DNA of 25,802 bases from Bacteroidales bacterium UBA2716 (GTDB lineage: Bacteria; Bacteroidota; Bacteroidia; Bacteroidales; UBA932): the NCBI GenBank assembly GCA_002354005.1, contig DEKS01000010.1, forward strand, positions 1 through 25,802. Reading direction: 5' to 3'. Below the pieces are notes generated by a model, which ran no database searches, was not told the DNA's origin, and saw only the letters and a program-made list of their open reading frames with translations. Shown one piece after another: positions 13,917 through 21,574 of this stretch (the stretch's first letter is position 1; each line of letters starts with the position of its first letter). Position numbers and translations under genes: made by a program.

Positions 13917-14291
13917 ATGAAACGCATCATTACAACTCTTTTTATGGCCTGTTGCATGATTATATCAGTCAAAGCGCTGAATGGAACAGACCAGACGGTG
14001 GATTTCCGGGGCGAAAAAGCTCAGGTGGACACCCCAATCTATCGCGCACCTGCTATGGTTCCTGTTCAGGGATACTATGTGTCACTCATGAATACACTTT
14101 ACTTGTCTTTCGCTTATGACATGGGGGATGTTACTCTCACAATAGAAAACACTTGGACAGGAGAATTCTTGTCAGAAACTATCCCGACCGATTCTGGGTT
14201 TGCAATTCCCTTGGGCGCAGAGAGCGGGCTCTATACCATTACTGTAGAAAGAGGTGGTGGACAACAGTATTCTGCGGAATTATTGCTGTAA
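13917..14291 (+). CDS. DUF3244-like small secreted protein
   Basis: A 124-residue protein with a signal peptide (MKRIITTLFMACCMIISVKA, cleavage around residue 20) followed by a single beta-sandwich-like domain. The phrases LYLSFAYDMGDVTLTIENTW and SGLYTITVERGGGQQYSAEL match the pattern of Bacteroidetes DUF3244 proteins (D-x-T-I-x-I ... G-x-Y-x-I-x-I-x-x-G-G-x-x-Y-x-G-x-F). Function unknown. It is the first gene after the operon promoter and lies 78 nt before the first peptide gene, with no terminator or second promoter seen in between, so co-expression with the peptides is likely. Confidence 0.72.
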   Translation: MKRIITTLFMACCMIISVKALNGTDQTVDFRGEKAQVDTPIYRAPAMVPVQGYYVSLMNTLYLSFAYDMGDVTLTIENTWTGEFLSETIPTDSGFAIPLGAESGLYTITVERGGGQQYSAELLL

Positions 14292-14369
14292 CGAAGTATC
14301 GTTAACTTATATGTTAGGCGGATCCGAAAAGCCTGTAATAGAGTAGGATGGTTATATATTACTAAAAAG

Positions 14370-14597
14370 ATGAGACAAATTACGATGAATGATGAAGTGA
14401 TTATCAACGGGGGTAAGGACATTATATCTCCGTGTGGTGACTCTTTGTTACTAATGGGGGCTTCTACTGGCTCTTTAGTTGCAACACTGGTGTCAATTGG
14501 TACGGGGCCTATTGGTTGGGTCGCTGGAGGAATACTCGCTTTCGCTCTATTTAACACAGGGAAAAGCGGGGCTGACGTTTTCGTTAATTGCTTGTGA
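14370..14597 (+). CDS. Double-glycine leader peptide 1 (candidate class II bacteriocin/microcin precursor)
   Basis: 75 residues. A 15-residue leader ends in Gly-Gly (MRQITMNDEVIINGG) and fits the C39-processed pattern: I at -12, T at -11, D-E at -8/-7, I at -4, GG at -2/-1. The predicted 60-residue mature peptide is hydrophobic and Gly/Ser-rich with GxxxG-type spacing (GASTGSLVATLVSIGTGPIG), carries two Cys (mature positions 7 and 59, the last being in the terminal NCL) and is about neutral. An ATG at 14385 would shorten the leader to 10 residues. A C39-peptidase exporter lies in the same operon. No sequence family is recognised; antibacterial activity is inference. Confidence 0.75.
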   Translation: MRQITMNDEVIINGGKDIISPCGDSLLLMGASTGSLVATLVSIGTGPIGWVAGGILAFALFNTGKSGADVFVNCL

Positions 14598-14604
14598 CAA
14601 TGCC

Positions 14605-14793
14605 ATGGGCGATCATAAATTTCGACGATTATTCTGGATATCTCTCGTTATCGTTATTATTAGTGCATTTCTCTTAATAATTGCATTACTTCATTACGAG
14701 CCTGGCGATTCTTTTTGGAGTAAGCTATACTCTCCAATAGCATTATTTATTGTTTCCATTCTCTTACTTATATTTAACTCAAAAAAGAAATAA
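14605..14793 (+). CDS. Small two-TM protein 1 (candidate immunity protein for peptide 1)
   Basis: 62 residues, basic at both ends (HKFRR at the start, NSKKK at the end), with two predicted membrane helices (about 9-29 and 40-58). The start used is ATG 14605, 7 nt after the peptide 1 stop; longer versions of this frame would run back into the peptide gene and are unlikely. Small basic membrane proteins directly downstream of a bacteriocin gene are commonly immunity factors, but there is no sequence signature to prove this. The stop is followed by the next ATG after 1 nt. Confidence 0.7.
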   Translation: MGDHKFRRLFWISLVIVIISAFLLIIALLHYEPGDSFWSKLYSPIALFIVSILLLIFNSKKK

Positions 14794-14794
14794 C

Positions 14795-14998
14795 ATGAAC
14801 ACTCTCTCAATAGACAAAATGCAATGGAATGGCGGAAATACTGCTAGTGGTGCCATTGCATGTGGTGCAGCCGCTTTGGGCGTGGTAATCGGTATTGTTG
14901 CAGTAGGTTGGACTGGTGGATCGGCAGGAACATTCCTTGCGGCCTTTATTTGTGATAATGTGGCGATGGCGATTACTTGTATTAACGCTGCTGACTGA
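14795..14998 (+). CDS. Double-glycine leader peptide 2 (candidate bacteriocin/microcin precursor)
   Basis: 67 residues starting at ATG 14795. A 14-residue leader ends in Asn-Gly-Gly (MNTLSIDKMQWNGG), like peptide 1. The 53-residue mature part has no Lys or Arg, is dominated by Ala, Gly, Val and Ile with glycine-zipper spacing (GAIACGAAALGVVIG), and has three Cys (mature positions 9, 39 and 48). A short shared pattern with peptide 1 (G-W followed closely by G-G, then a hydrophobic run) suggests that the two are distant paralogues or partners of a two-peptide system. Longer frames starting upstream overlap the preceding gene and are rejected. A second GG in WTGG is a less likely cleavage site. 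Confidence 0.75.
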   Translation: MNTLSIDKMQWNGGNTASGAIACGAAALGVVIGIVAVGWTGGSAGTFLAAFICDNVAMAITCINAAD

Positions 14999-15009
14999 CT
15001 TAAAGTTTT

Positions 15010-15282
15010 ATGAATATGCCATCCAAAAGAATCTATATTGGACTCGGTATCGCAATGATTTGTATAACTATCACTTATTGCTTTTTTGAGACCGATCTGT
15101 TGGCGAGAATCTGTATGGGGGCTGGTTGCATTCTTTTTTCAATTGGATGTTATCAAAAATTCACAAGTGTGCAGCAAACAGACGAGACGGATTTAAGCAA
15201 AAGAAAGCGCAAGGTTCTTATATATATAATGAGTGGGTTCGTTTTAGTTGAATTGATGGCGATATTTATTAACTATAACTAA
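15010..15282 (+). CDS. Small membrane protein 2 (candidate immunity protein for peptide 2)
   Basis: 90 residues with three predicted membrane helices (about 7-25, 30-48 and 69-88) separated by a charged loop (QQTDETDLSKRKRK). It follows peptide 2 by 11 nt, mirroring the peptide 1/small membrane protein 1 arrangement. ATG 15016 is an alternative start. The stop overlaps the next start by one base (TAATG at 15280-15284). No family is recognised; the immunity role is inferred from position only. Confidence 0.68.
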   Translation: MNMPSKRIYIGLGIAMICITITYCFFETDLLARICMGAGCILFSIGCYQKFTSVQQTDETDLSKRKRKVLIYIMSGFVLVELMAIFINYN

Positions 15283-15917
15283 TGAGGAAGTATTTCTCCT
15301 TGAACAGCAATGTAAAAGCTCTTTTCCTGCTGTATGTAAGCGTGATGCTAATCATTACGTTTCTGCAGCAGGAATTGGTTCTGCTGCCGGAGTTACAAAA
15401 CCTCGATATCATTGGGGAGGACGCCCGGGCTCAGATGCTGGAACGATACCAGAGGATGCGCTGGATTTCATTCCTTCTGGTTCCGCTCCTGTTGCTGCTA
15501 AGTTTATCCCTTGTTACTTTGTGTCTTTTCATCGGGAGCTTTTTCTATGCCGAGATGAATGGGAAGAAGTTCAAGGACTGGTGGGGTGTGGCCATGGTCG
15601 CACAATCTGTCATGCTGGCCTACAGTGTTATCCTTTGCGCCGTAAACATAGGATTTGGGGCGAACAAGGCGATGGAATTGACCACATATACGTCGCTTCT
15701 ATTCCTTGGGGGAGAAAAGATTGAACCCTGGGTTAGGATGCCATTGGCAGCCATAAACGTTTTTGAGGTCCTGTATTGGGTGGTAATGGCTCTGCTGGTT
15801 GGAGGCTTGTGCGGGACAAGGTTCGGCAAGTCTTTCAAGTTCGTGATGTCCACCTATGGTGTCGGGTATCTGTTTTATATTGCTTTCCTAATGTTCCTGA
15901 TGCTGTATCTGACGTAG
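15282..15917 (+). CDS. Five-TM membrane protein of unknown function in the peptide operon
   Basis: 211 residues with about five membrane helices: about 13-30, 60-90 (long, Leu-rich), 103-127, 158-180 and 192-211. The soluble loop between helices 1 and 2 (residues 30-58) is acidic and helical. Topology resembles Yip1-type or DUF membrane families, but I see no diagnostic motif. It is translationally coupled to small membrane protein 2 and is followed after 1 nt by the thioredoxin-like gene. It could be a shared immunity component, an export accessory or a peptide-maturation partner; the sequence does not decide. Confidence 0.72.
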   Translation: MRKYFSLNSNVKALFLLYVSVMLIITFLQQELVLLPELQNLDIIGEDARAQMLERYQRMRWISFLLVPLLLLLSLSLVTLCLFIGSFFYAEMNGKKFKDWWGVAMVAQSVMLAYSVILCAVNIGFGANKAMELTTYTSLLFLGGEKIEPWVRMPLAAINVFEVLYWVVMALLVGGLCGTRFGKSFKFVMSTYGVGYLFYIAFLMFLMLYLT

Positions 15918-15918
15918 G

Positions 15919-16431
15919 ATGAAACAACGAAATATTGCACGGATTGTCCTCTGCTTGCTGGCAGCGGTTATGGGAGTTTTGCTCTGTTTTGCCTTGTCAA
16001 GGCACAATGCAAAATATGCAGGTATAAAGCAACTCCCTAAACTGAAGGCGCTTACCCTATACGGTGACACATTGGATGTTTATGAGTGCCTGGACACCAC
16101 CAAACGCGCGGCCCTATTCTTTTTTCATCCCGAATGTGAGTACTGCAGAAAGGAGCTTGAGGGCGTTCTAACCAGACATCCGGAATGTAGGAATGTCCAG
16201 TGGATGTTTCTCACTATTGCCCCTGCAGAGGAGGTCGAAGAGTTTCTGATGGAGTATCCCATACAGACCATCCCCGATGCTCATGTACTTCGTGAAGACT
16301 GGCCGGATATTCACCGTCAGTTTGGTGTAAAAGGCCCGCCTGCACTTTTTATTTACAATGAGAATGGGGATTTGATGAAACGCCACATGGGAGCTATTTC
16401 CATCAAAACCATTGTCCAGGAATTGCAATAA
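15919..16431 (+). CDS. Membrane-anchored thioredoxin-fold protein (TlpA-like)
   Basis: 170 residues. An N-terminal hydrophobic anchor (about 8-27) places the domain in the periplasm. The thioredoxin active site is C73-E-Y-C76 (FFFHPECEYC), and the cis-proline loop is VKGPPALFIY (P140/P141). Since both peptides contain Cys, it may form or reduce disulfides in them or in the exporter; this is inference. It overlaps the PCAT start (TAATG at 16429-16433), which ties it to export. A 91-nt piece of this gene (16260-16350) is duplicated at 10135-10224. Confidence 0.85.
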   Translation: MKQRNIARIVLCLLAAVMGVLLCFALSRHNAKYAGIKQLPKLKALTLYGDTLDVYECLDTTKRAALFFFHPECEYCRKELEGVLTRHPECRNVQWMFLTIAPAEEVEEFLMEYPIQTIPDAHVLREDWPDIHRQFGVKGPPALFIYNENGDLMKRHMGAISIKTIVQELQ

Positions 16432-18593
16432 TGAACCGGAAACAAATAGAGAACAGTTTCGTGCGCCAGCACGATATGACAGACTGCGGAGCGGCTTGCC
16501 TTCTTTCGCTGATTCGTTATTATGGCGGCGAGTCTTCTATCTTGCACCTCCGCGAAATCAGCGGAACCACCAATAGCGGCACAACACTGTTAGGCCTTTA
16601 TCAAGCAGCAGGAGCCATGGGGTTTGACGCGCAGGGTGCTGAGGCCAACGGAATCCCAGACCTCATTGAGCACGGGAAGCCCTGTATCCTGGCGGTCGTA
16701 ATAGACAAAGTATTATCGCATTTTGTCGTATGCTACGGCTATGAAAACGCCAGGTTCATTATCAGTGATCCAGGGAAGGGCGTAGTTGAAATGACGGAGC
16801 AGGAACTATCCGATATCTGGACAAGGAAATGCCTTCTGCTTGAGCCCAATGCGGACTTTGTGAAGAAAGAAGCTGTAACCGGGAAGAAGAAATCATGGAT
16901 TCAGGAGCTGCTTAGGGAAGATTACGGGCTTCTTGGCGCAAGCGTCGCCATCGGCCTTGTCATTGCCGTTCTGGGAATGGTCATGGCCGTGTTCTCGCAG
17001 AGGCTGGTCGATGATGTCCTGCCTTCCCGCGACACCACGAAGCTGGTTGCCGGAATTATTCTGGTGCTGATGCTGTTACTGGCAAAGGTGGTCATCTCCG
17101 CGCTCCGGAGCAAACTGCTTATTACCCAGAGCCGGAACTTCAATAACCGGATTATCCGCTTCTTTTTCGGAAAACTGCTGCGGTTGCCCAAGGCGTTTTT
17201 CGATACGCGCAAGACAGGTGATATGGTCGCAAGGCTTAATGATACGCGCCGTATCCAGTCAGTTATCGGGACCATCGTGGGGGATACTATCATCAACGTT
17301 CTGGTGCTCTTCGTATCCCTGGCATTCTTATTTGTCTATTCATGGCAAGTCGCTCTGATTTCACTGCTCTGTATGCCAGTTTTCTATTGGATTGTTTCCC
17401 GGAGCAACCGAAAGATTATCTCCCAACAGCGGGAGGTAATGAGTTCCTATGCGATGAGCGAAAGCGGCTTCATCAATACCATCAGCGGCATTGCCGATAT
17501 CAAGAGCTTTTCACAACAGGACAGTTTTCTTAAGATAAATGAGTTCTTGTATTCGTCTTTCCAAGGAAAGGTGTTCTCACTCGGACAGACGCAGATAGGT
17601 CTTGGCGTGTGGGCGGGTATTGGCAGTACCATCATCCAGATAGGACTTATTGCACTTTGCTCTGTTTTTGTCTTTGCCGAGACGATGACGACGGGCGAGC
17701 TAATGGCCGTCATCGGCATCACCGGCTCCCTTTTTCCGGCCGTAGCCAGCCTTGCCCTTGTCATGATTCCCATTAATGAGGCAAAGGTGGCATTTGACCG
17801 TATGTTTGAGATTGTTGACGCGCAAGAGGAGGATAGCAACGGAAATCATTCCGAGGCAATCCCGGCCGCTTGTCTGGAGGTGAAAAGCCTGGCATTCAGG
17901 TTCGTGGGAAGAAAACGTCTGTTTTCAGATGTGTCCATACTATTTGAGTCAGGAACCATTACCTGTATCGTTGGCGAAAGCGGTTGTGGCAAAAGTACCC
18001 TTTGTCAGGTTTTGGAGCGGTTTTATACTCCCGAAGAAGGCGAGATTCTCCTGGACGGACAACCGGCCGCAGAGATTCCGCTCTCGCAATGGCGCGGCAT
18101 GGTATCTTTCGTCCCCCAGCAGACATACCTTTATAATGGTACGGTACTGGAGAATATCTGCTTCGGGAATATTCCCAAAGACTTGAATGAAGTGGTAGCT
18201 TTCTGCCAGCGGTATGGTTTTGACATGTTCCTTTCCGAGCTGCCAAACGGCCTTGGGACTTTAGTCGGAGAGGAAGGCATCAATCTTTCCGGTGGACAGG
18301 CGCAGCTTGTTTCCTTTGCCCGCGCATTATACCGTCCGTCCAAAATACTCATCCTGGATGAGATGACGGCCGCCATGGACCGGCGGACGGAAAAGCATAT
18401 ATGCAAGTTGCTGGAAGACCTCCGAAAAGATCATATTGTCATCTTTGTTACACATCGTTTAGAGACCGCGCGTTTGCTCAGCGACAAGATTGTCGTAATG
18501 GAGGACGGCAAGGTCAGTGCCCAAGGGACGCATGAAGAACTGATGCAATCGAGTAATTTCTATAGCGAGTATTGGCAAGACCTTCAAATGTAA
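16431..18593 (+). CDS. Peptidase-containing ABC transporter (C39 peptidase, permease, ATPase)
   Basis: 720 residues in three parts. The N-terminal C39 peptidase has Q13 (oxyanion), C19 (MTDCGAACLLSLIRYYGG), H97 (LSHFVVCYG) and D113 (IISDPGKG), so the catalytic set is complete. A six-helix permease domain (about 160-440) follows. The ATPase has Walker A GESGCGKST, signature LSGGQAQLVSFARAL, Walker B ILILDEMTAAMD and H-loop VTHRLET. Such PCATs cleave double-glycine leaders and export the mature peptide across the inner membrane. Family length (about 700-730) is normal. The natural substrates are the two GG peptides encoded 1.4-2 kb upstream in the same operon. Confidence 0.95.
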   Translation: MNRKQIENSFVRQHDMTDCGAACLLSLIRYYGGESSILHLREISGTTNSGTTLLGLYQAAGAMGFDAQGAEANGIPDLIEHGKPCILAVVIDKVLSHFVVCYGYENARFIISDPGKGVVEMTEQELSDIWTRKCLLLEPNADFVKKEAVTGKKKSWIQELLREDYGLLGASVAIGLVIAVLGMVMAVFSQRLVDDVLPSRDTTKLVAGIILVLMLLLAKVVISALRSKLLITQSRNFNNRIIRFFFGKLLRLPKAFFDTRKTGDMVARLNDTRRIQSVIGTIVGDTIINVLVLFVSLAFLFVYSWQVALISLLCMPVFYWIVSRSNRKIISQQREVMSSYAMSESGFINTISGIADIKSFSQQDSFLKINEFLYSSFQGKVFSLGQTQIGLGVWAGIGSTIIQIGLIALCSVFVFAETMTTGELMAVIGITGSLFPAVASLALVMIPINEAKVAFDRMFEIVDAQEEDSNGNHSEAIPAACLEVKSLAFRFVGRKRLFSDVSILFESGTITCIVGESGCGKSTLCQVLERFYTPEEGEILLDGQPAAEIPLSQWRGMVSFVPQQTYLYNGTVLENICFGNIPKDLNEVVAFCQRYGFDMFLSELPNGLGTLVGEEGINLSGGQAQLVSFARALYRPSKILILDEMTAAMDRRTEKHICKLLEDLRKDHIVIFVTHRLETARLLSDKIVVMEDGKVSAQGTHEELMQSSNFYSEYWQDLQM

Positions 18594-18596
18594 CTC

Positions 18597-19838
18597 ATGT
18601 CCAGAAACCTTCACAGTGCCTTCCAGTCCATCCGCCAGAACAAGATTCGCTCCGTTCTGGCTGGATTTGGAATAGCATGGGGAATCTTCCTGTTGGTGTT
18701 CTTTTTGGGTATAGGGAACGGCTTTAAGAGCGGGGTGATGGATCTATTCCACGGATATGCGCAGAAAAGCCTTTTTGTATATGGCGGTAGGACATCCATT
18801 GCGACCGGGGCGATGGGTGAAAATACCCAGATCCTATTCCGGAAGGAATTGATAGAGCGTTTGAAAGCCCGTTACGGTGTTGTCATAGCCTGTTCCGCAG
18901 AGATGACGAGGCCGTCCGTTCCTGTTGTCTCTGATGACGAAGCAACAACCGCATCCGTCAAGGGTGTCTGCTCTGATTATTTCCGGATTAAGATACTCGA
19001 CACAAAGTCCGGTCGTGCATTGAACCACATGGATGAAATGACTGGCCGTGACGTTGCAGTTATAGGTGAGGAGGTTGAACATGCCCTGTTTGGGAAAGCC
19101 TCCGGCTTGGGAAAGAAGGTCACTATTGGCAACGAGTTGTACGAAATCGTCGGTATTCTCTCCTCTGAGGATTTATTTTCCATCCAGGACCGCAGTTCGG
19201 TATATATCCCTGCACCAAGTTATAATGCATCTTTCAATTCTGAAGGGGTAATTAATTCTTTTTGTTTGTCTTTGTCATCAGATGCTCCCACAACAGAGAT
19301 AGAGAAGGATTTGAAAGGATATCTGGCCTGGATGTACGGTTTTGACCCACACGATGACAATGCCGTATATGTAGCCAATATCGAGACGCAGACAAACACC
19401 TTTGAAAAACTGTTCAGCGGGCTTGAAATACTTATTTGGCTTGTCGGGATTTGCTTGCTGCTTAGCGGGATTGTCGGTGTAACTAACGTGATGCTCATCA
19501 TCGTCAAAGAACGGACCAATGAGATAGGCATTCGAAAAGCGGTTGGCGCGACATCCGCATCCATCATTTCCATGATGATGACGGAATCCGTCCTGATAAC
19601 AGCAGTAGCGGGCACTACCGGCGCTCTTCTGGGCATAGGAGTAGTTACGTTAGCGGACAAACTCCTGCTACCACTGTTTAATACGGACGTTATTAGCCAT
19701 CTTGAGATAGACAGCATGACCATAGTGGCCTCGATGATTGTTTTATGTATTTGCGGCGTGATTGCCGGGCTTTTCCCCGCGCTTAAAGCATCACAAATTG
19801 AACCGGTGGACGCCATCCGGTATGAAAACAGAGGATGA
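18597..19838 (+). CDS. MacB-type ABC permease (MacB_PCD/FtsX)
   Basis: 413 residues with one N-terminal membrane helix (about 19-40), a large periplasmic MacB_PCD-like domain (about 45-265) and three C-terminal helices (about 280-400) carrying the FtsX-type coupling sequence VKERTNEIGIRKAVGATSAS. No ATPase domain is fused; the partner ATPase is at 20900. MacB-type pumps act on substrates in the periplasm, using an adaptor and TolC. The start lies 3 nt after the PCAT stop. Confidence 0.9.
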   Translation: MSRNLHSAFQSIRQNKIRSVLAGFGIAWGIFLLVFFLGIGNGFKSGVMDLFHGYAQKSLFVYGGRTSIATGAMGENTQILFRKELIERLKARYGVVIACSAEMTRPSVPVVSDDEATTASVKGVCSDYFRIKILDTKSGRALNHMDEMTGRDVAVIGEEVEHALFGKASGLGKKVTIGNELYEIVGILSSEDLFSIQDRSSVYIPAPSYNASFNSEGVINSFCLSLSSDAPTTEIEKDLKGYLAWMYGFDPHDDNAVYVANIETQTNTFEKLFSGLEILIWLVGICLLLSGIVGVTNVMLIIVKERTNEIGIRKAVGATSASIISMMMTESVLITAVAGTTGALLGIGVVTLADKLLLPLFNTDVISHLEIDSMTIVASMIVLCICGVIAGLFPALKASQIEPVDAIRYENRG

Positions 19839-19839
19839 T

Positions 19840-20907
19840 ATGAAAGCATTCAAAATAATTGTAATTACGGTATTTGTAGGCGTTGTGGGATTCATTACCT
19901 ATAGCCTGGTAAAGGATTCCGAGCAGAAATACTATGCGACAGTCTCTCCGGAACGTTCCTCCATTGAGGAAAAACTGTATTTGTCGGGCTTCGTTTATCC
20001 GGGCAAAGAAATTGAGATTAAGCCGCAAATTTCCGGAGTGGTAGAAGCCATCCATGTCTCCGTCGGCGACCATGTCCAGGAAGGTGAGCCTATCGCCTCT
20101 GTCAGCTTGGTCCCCAACTCCTCAGAAGTGGAGCAGCTGACCAACAGTTTGAGCCTTGCTAAGATTAAATTAGAGTCTGCTAAACTAAAATACGAGCGTC
20201 AGAAGCAGTTGTATGAACTGAAAGCGGTTTCTCTGGTTGATTTTGAGGCGGCTGAACAGGAGCTCTTAACAGCGCAGGAAAACTACACGTCTGCAGAACG
20301 TCAGCTTGCACTAAGGCAAAAAGGGAAGAACACAACCGCTAATATCGTCCGCGCCAGCACCTCTGGAGTAGTCATTGATATTCCTGTAAAGGTGGGCTCC
20401 TCCGTCGTGGAACGAAGCGGCTACAATCCCGGTACAACGGTTGCTGTGCTGGCGGAAACGGATTTTTACCTCTTCCGAGCTAATGTGCCGGAACGTAATA
20501 TGGGCTGCTTATATACTGGCATGCCGGTCAAGTTATCACTTCCTGCACTGGACTCATTACGAATAGATGCAACGATTATGACCATATCCGCCAAAGGGGA
20601 GATGCAGTCGGGGGCGGTCAAGTTTCCCATCGAGGCAATATTTACATATAATAGTAAAGACCACATTCTCAGGTCTGGTTATTCTGCAACAGGAGAATTG
20701 CTTTTAAGGCGTGCAGAGGGGGCTCTCTTGGTTCCGGAGAGGTGCGTATATTTCCACGGTGATACAAGCTATGTTTATGTGACAGACTCCCTTAAACATT
20801 CCGCTGTTGATAGAATCGTCCGGCTTGGGATGTCGGATGGGAAGCGGGTGCAAATAATAGAAGGCGTGGCAGAAAATGATTTGATAATCTCAAATTATCA
20901 TGATTGA
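19840..20907 (+). CDS. Periplasmic adaptor protein (HlyD/MacA-type)
   Basis: The start chosen is ATG 19840, one base after the permease stop (355 residues); ATGs at 19822 and further upstream overlap the permease gene. One N-terminal membrane helix (about 4-24) is followed by a barrel-sandwich motif (EIKPQISGVVEAIHVSVGDH), a coiled-coil hairpin (about 95-170; EVEQLTNSLSLAKIKLESAK ... TSAERQLALRQK), the second half of the lipoyl-like domain (ASTSGVVIDIPVKVGSS) and beta-barrel/membrane-proximal domains. It joins the inner-membrane permease to the outer-membrane channel. It might also serve the PCAT, as CvaA does for CvaB. The 3' end overlaps the ATPase by 8 nt. Confidence 0.9.
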   Translation: MKAFKIIVITVFVGVVGFITYSLVKDSEQKYYATVSPERSSIEEKLYLSGFVYPGKEIEIKPQISGVVEAIHVSVGDHVQEGEPIASVSLVPNSSEVEQLTNSLSLAKIKLESAKLKYERQKQLYELKAVSLVDFEAAEQELLTAQENYTSAERQLALRQKGKNTTANIVRASTSGVVIDIPVKVGSSVVERSGYNPGTTVAVLAETDFYLFRANVPERNMGCLYTGMPVKLSLPALDSLRIDATIMTISAKGEMQSGAVKFPIEAIFTYNSKDHILRSGYSATGELLLRRAEGALLVPERCVYFHGDTSYVYVTDSLKHSAVDRIVRLGMSDGKRVQIIEGVAENDLIISNYHD

Positions 20908-21574
20908 GCTGCATGGCATACACAAATCCTACGTAACTAAATACGAGACGCTTCCCGTATTGAAGGGCCTTGGAATGACTATTAAGCAAGGAGAGATGGT
21001 TTCCATCATGGGAGCATCGGGTTCCGGGAAATCCACTTTGCTGAATATCCTTGGCTTGCTCGACCGTTTTGATGACGGCGACTACCTTGTCGATGGCAAG
21101 TCTGTAAAAGGGCTTAATGACGATGAGCGGGCTATGCTTCGGAATCGGAAGTTCGGTTTTGTCTTCCAATCGGCAAATTTGATTCCTCAGATGGACTTGC
21201 TGGATAATGTTATCCTACCACTGACCTACCGGAACATGCCGGAGCGGGAGATAAGGGAAAAGGGTATGGTTATGCTGGAGCGTTTTGGATTGGCAAACTG
21301 GCGACGGCATTATCCCAATGAGTTATCAGGCGGTCAAAAGCAACGCGTAGCGATTGCCCGTGCAATTATCACTGAGCCGGAGATTATTTTAGCCGACGAA
21401 CCTACCGGACAACTGGACTCGAAATCCACAGCCTCCGTTATGGATATCCTAAGTGAGATTAATCAAGGAATGGGGGCAACCCTTATTCTTGTTACGCATG
21501 AGTTGGCTGTTGCCCGACGTGCACCGCGTATCATTCACATTAAAGACGGGATAATATGCTCAGAAGAATCATAA
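20900..21574 (+). CDS. MacB-type ABC ATPase subunit
   Basis: 224 residues, a lone nucleotide-binding domain of the LolD/MacB type. Walker A GASGSGKST (38-46), Q-loop VFQSANLIPQMDLLDNV, signature LSGGQKQRVAIARAI, Walker B IILADEPTGQLD and H-loop LVTHELAVARRA are all present. It powers the permease at 18597-19838. The start overlaps the adaptor by 8 nt and the end overlaps the TolC gene by 19 nt, so the three are tightly coupled. Confidence 0.93.
   Translation: MIELHGIHKSYVTKYETLPVLKGLGMTIKQGEMVSIMGASGSGKSTLLNILGLLDRFDDGDYLVDGKSVKGLNDDERAMLRNRKFGFVFQSANLIPQMDLLDNVILPLTYRNMPEREIREKGMVMLERFGLANWRRHYPNELSGGQKQRVAIARAIITEPEIILADEPTGQLDSKSTASVMDILSEINQGMGATLILVTHELAVARRAPRIIHIKDGIICSEES

Noticed and set aside
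14311..14346. 11-codon frame beginning MLGG between the DUF3244 gene and peptide 1
   Set aside because: Too short to be a precursor; the Gly-Gly follows the start immediately, so there is no leader.
14370..14998. Pediocin-like (class IIa, bacteroidetocin-type) or lanthipeptide identity of the peptides
   Set aside because: No YGNG-like motif, and no lanthipeptide synthetase, radical SAM or cyclodehydratase gene in the window.
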